Below, piece by piece: positions 62,567-64,000 of a stretch of 64,000 bases of DNA. Source of the DNA: an uncultured Bacteroidales bacterium (GTDB lineage: Bacteria; Bacteroidota; Bacteroidia; Bacteroidales; P3); NCBI GenBank assembly GCA_910586395.1, contig CAJUFX010000001.1, positions 453,257-517,256 on the forward strand, written 5' to 3'. A program made the position numbers and the translations under genes. A model generated the notes under the pieces. It was not told the origin of the DNA. It worked only from the letters and a program-made list of their open reading frames with translations, and searched no databases. Positions within the stretch are counted from its first letter, which is position 1; each line of letters begins with the position of its first letter.

Positions 62567-63916
62567 TCAAGAGATAAACAAATTCGAAAGCGCGTACAAA
62601 GGCATGATATCCATCTTGTCCAATCTCCCGAAATTCTCCAAAGAAGTACGTATGCCGTATTCGAGTTTTTTATCCGCCATAAACTGATACATGCTTTTCA
62701 TCGAGCCAGATGTTCCGGACTTTACTTCCACCGGCACCACCTTCATATCCTTAACGATAACATAATCCACTTCGGCCTGTGCACCGCGAGACAAATTCTG
62801 CCAATAATACAAATCGTGCCTTTGAGCCGGTGTACTGTATTTAAGCATCTCCAAGCCGGCCACCATCTCCGTTATATGTCCCTTATTTACCAAATCCGAT
62901 GCCGTTCCCGCCAGAATAAGTTGAGAAATCGCCAACCTGCCACTCATATTTTCCAATCCCAAAAGACGTAAAAGCAATCCACTGTCCAAGAAAATATACT
63001 TCACAAACTTGACATTTATCTCCGCACCCAATGGAATACCGTTACCTGATGTATATACCGCCGGCCTTACAAGCCCCGCTTCCTTCAACAATTCCAAGGC
63101 GGCCTTAACCTTCTCGCTACGATAACCGCCCTGCACATTGCCATATACAAACTTGCTCCCTATCTGCAACGCCACACTCCGAAGAGTCTGACGGAGCAAC
63201 ATCGCATCCGCCTTATCATCATACTTGGAAAAATCATCTTCATAGGCAAGCATAATATCATCCTGCACCTGTTGACATTTCAGATAATCCCCTGTTTCCA
63301 CCCAATTGGCTACCGATTCCGGCATTCCTCCCACTATCAAATAACTGCGGAACGCCTCCACGAGCCTATCATGCAAAGCCCCAAACAACGGATTATCGGG
63401 TGAAGCACCCCGCTTGGCCTCAATCCATGCGTCTTTCCCGGCAGCGCTCAGAAACTCATCGAAAGACATCGGATACATAAACAGGGAACGGACGCGCCCC
63501 ACACCGAAAGACATCATTTTTCTCAATGCGAACTCCAAGAGAGAACCTGCCGCCACCACATGCAATTCCGGATAGTCCTCATAGAAAAACCACAGGCTAT
63601 GCAAAGCATCACTACAAACCTGAATTTCATCCAAGAACAGCAATGTTTCGCCGGGAACGACGGGAATGCCATAAAATGCCGATAAACGCGAAGTTATTTC
63701 CTGTGGCTTCAAGTCGCCTTTGAAAACAGCTACAACTTCCTTATCCCGCTCGAAATTCACTTCCAAAAAGTATTTGAAAGTCTTTCCCAACTGACGAACC
63801 GCCGAAGACTTTCCCACCTGCCTTGCCCCCCGAAGCAATAAAGGCTTATGCCGCTTATCATTTTTCCAAGCCAACAAGTACTTATCAATATCCCTCAAAT
63901 AGTATTTGCGTGTCAT
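62567..63916 (-). CDS. AAA-type ATPase with DUF4143 domain
   Basis: 449 residues from MTRKYYLRDIDKYLLAWKND. The open frame runs on to the window edge, but the extra 28 codons are just the 33-bp repeat MSDFLQKMAVF/MSDFLQKNTIF read through the promoter region, so the start at 63916 is chosen. Walker A: LLLRGARQVGKSSAVRQLG; Walker B: LLFLDEIQVCSDALHSLWFF; sensor: VVAAGSLLEFAL; C-terminal DUF4143 with AEVDYVIVKDMKVVPVEVKS (D...E-V-K nuclease-like layout). A distant paralogue of the gene at 61025. Cellular role not established. Confidence 0.85.
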   Translation of the reverse strand: MTRKYYLRDIDKYLLAWKNDKRHKPLLLRGARQVGKSSAVRQLGKTFKYFLEVNFERDKEVVAVFKGDLKPQEITSRLSAFYGIPVVPGETLLFLDEIQVCSDALHSLWFFYEDYPELHVVAAGSLLEFALRKMMSFGVGRVRSLFMYPMSFDEFLSAAGKDAWIEAKRGASPDNPLFGALHDRLVEAFRSYLIVGGMPESVANWVETGDYLKCQQVQDDIMLAYEDDFSKYDDKADAMLLRQTLRSVALQIGSKFVYGNVQGGYRSEKVKAALELLKEAGLVRPAVYTSGNGIPLGAEINVKFVKYIFLDSGLLLRLLGLENMSGRLAISQLILAGTASDLVNKGHITEMVAGLEMLKYSTPAQRHDLYYWQNLSRGAQAEVDYVIVKDMKVVPVEVKSGTSGSMKSMYQFMADKKLEYGIRTSLENFGRLDKMDIMPLYALSNLFIS

Positions 63917-63933
63917 AGATCCACATTTAACGG

Positions 63934-63964
63934 CAAATATAGTGTTTTTTTGTAAAAAGTCAGA
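63934..63964 (-). promoter_or_regulatory. promoter of the 62567-63916 ATPase gene
   Basis: Minus strand TCTG, 19-base spacer, TATATTTG (63934-63941), 17 bases before the ATG. The -33 box lies in the first repeat unit. Confidence 0.65.
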
Positions 63965-64000
63965 CATAAAAACAGCCATTTTTTGTAAAAAGTCAGACAT
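63946..64000. repeat. 33-bp period tandem repeat at the right edge
   Basis: The 22-base block ttttttgtaaaaagtcagac plus at ends at 63967 and again at 64000, giving two units 33 bases apart; more units may lie beyond the window. Confidence 0.8.

Noticed and set aside
61025..63916. The two ATPase genes as a retron or toxin-antitoxin system
   Set aside because: No reverse transcriptase or small partner gene; the genes are convergent with separate promoters.

Overview
The window is a stretch of a Bacteroidota chromosome, most likely from the order Bacteroidales. Four things support this. Several exported proteins end in type IX secretion (T9SS) sorting domains. A complete Na+-translocating methylmalonyl-CoA decarboxylase operon with its epimerase is present, as in succinate/propionate-forming Bacteroidales. 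Promoters repeatedly fit the Bacteroidota pattern (about TTTG, a 19-20 base spacer, then TAnnTTTG). RlmH, Lnt, Ppk and DPP4 are of Bacteroidota type. The core DNA is GC-rich; the bodies of the cargo genes at 24.8-34 kb are clearly richer in A/T. No rRNA, tRNA, CRISPR array, integrase or transposase was found. The genus cannot be fixed from this window.

Layout. 1-10.3 kb (minus): the start of a truncated exported-protein gene and two giant tandem adhesin-like proteins (cleaved-adhesin/MAM-like and fibronectin III modules with a T9SS type A tail). 10.5-11.9 kb (minus): a HigBA-like toxin-antitoxin pair and an ORF6N protein. 11.9-19.3 kb (minus): a two-gene operon for a 1631-residue exported protein of unknown family and an 811-residue fibronectin III protein, neither with a recognisable sorting tail. 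19.6-24.2 kb (minus): mce-mmdA-oadG-mmdC-mmdB from one clear promoter. 24.3-34.2 kb (plus): an accessory island of secreted and lipoprotein cargo bracketed by three direct copies of a long intergenic repeat. Two copies carry the same promoter and a probably folded leader, giving two parallel transcription units. 34.2-37.4 kb: class II fructose-bisphosphate aldolase, a radical SAM protein and a UbiA-family prenyltransferase. 37.5-43.5 kb (plus): a 1627-residue protein with a type B (gliding-motility-type) sorting domain, then an outer-membrane barrel candidate. 43.6-53.5 kb (minus): housekeeping genes fabD-lnt-DEAD helicase-NfnAB-like flavoprotein-terminator-ppk-rlmH. 53.6-60.5 kb: a small exported protein, folB, queA, DPP4 and a CLC-family transporter. 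61.0-64.0 kb: two convergent ATPase/DUF4143 genes, each preceded by tandem repeats lying in or next to its promoter.

The best candidate for something undescribed is the 24.3-34.2 kb island. Its genes look assembled from interchangeable parts: near-identical signal-peptide ends, near-identical T9SS tails with the same 3' flank, a duplicated promoter-leader, and intercistronic GC hairpins, with unrelated bodies between. Three traces of recombination are visible: an apparently perfect ~806-base identity between two paralogues, a deletion chimera joining the head of one cargo gene to the tail of another, and a papain-like protease whose catalytic Cys is Tyr. A second signal is a ~110-base dispersed repeat found in opposite orientations beside two transcription terminators.
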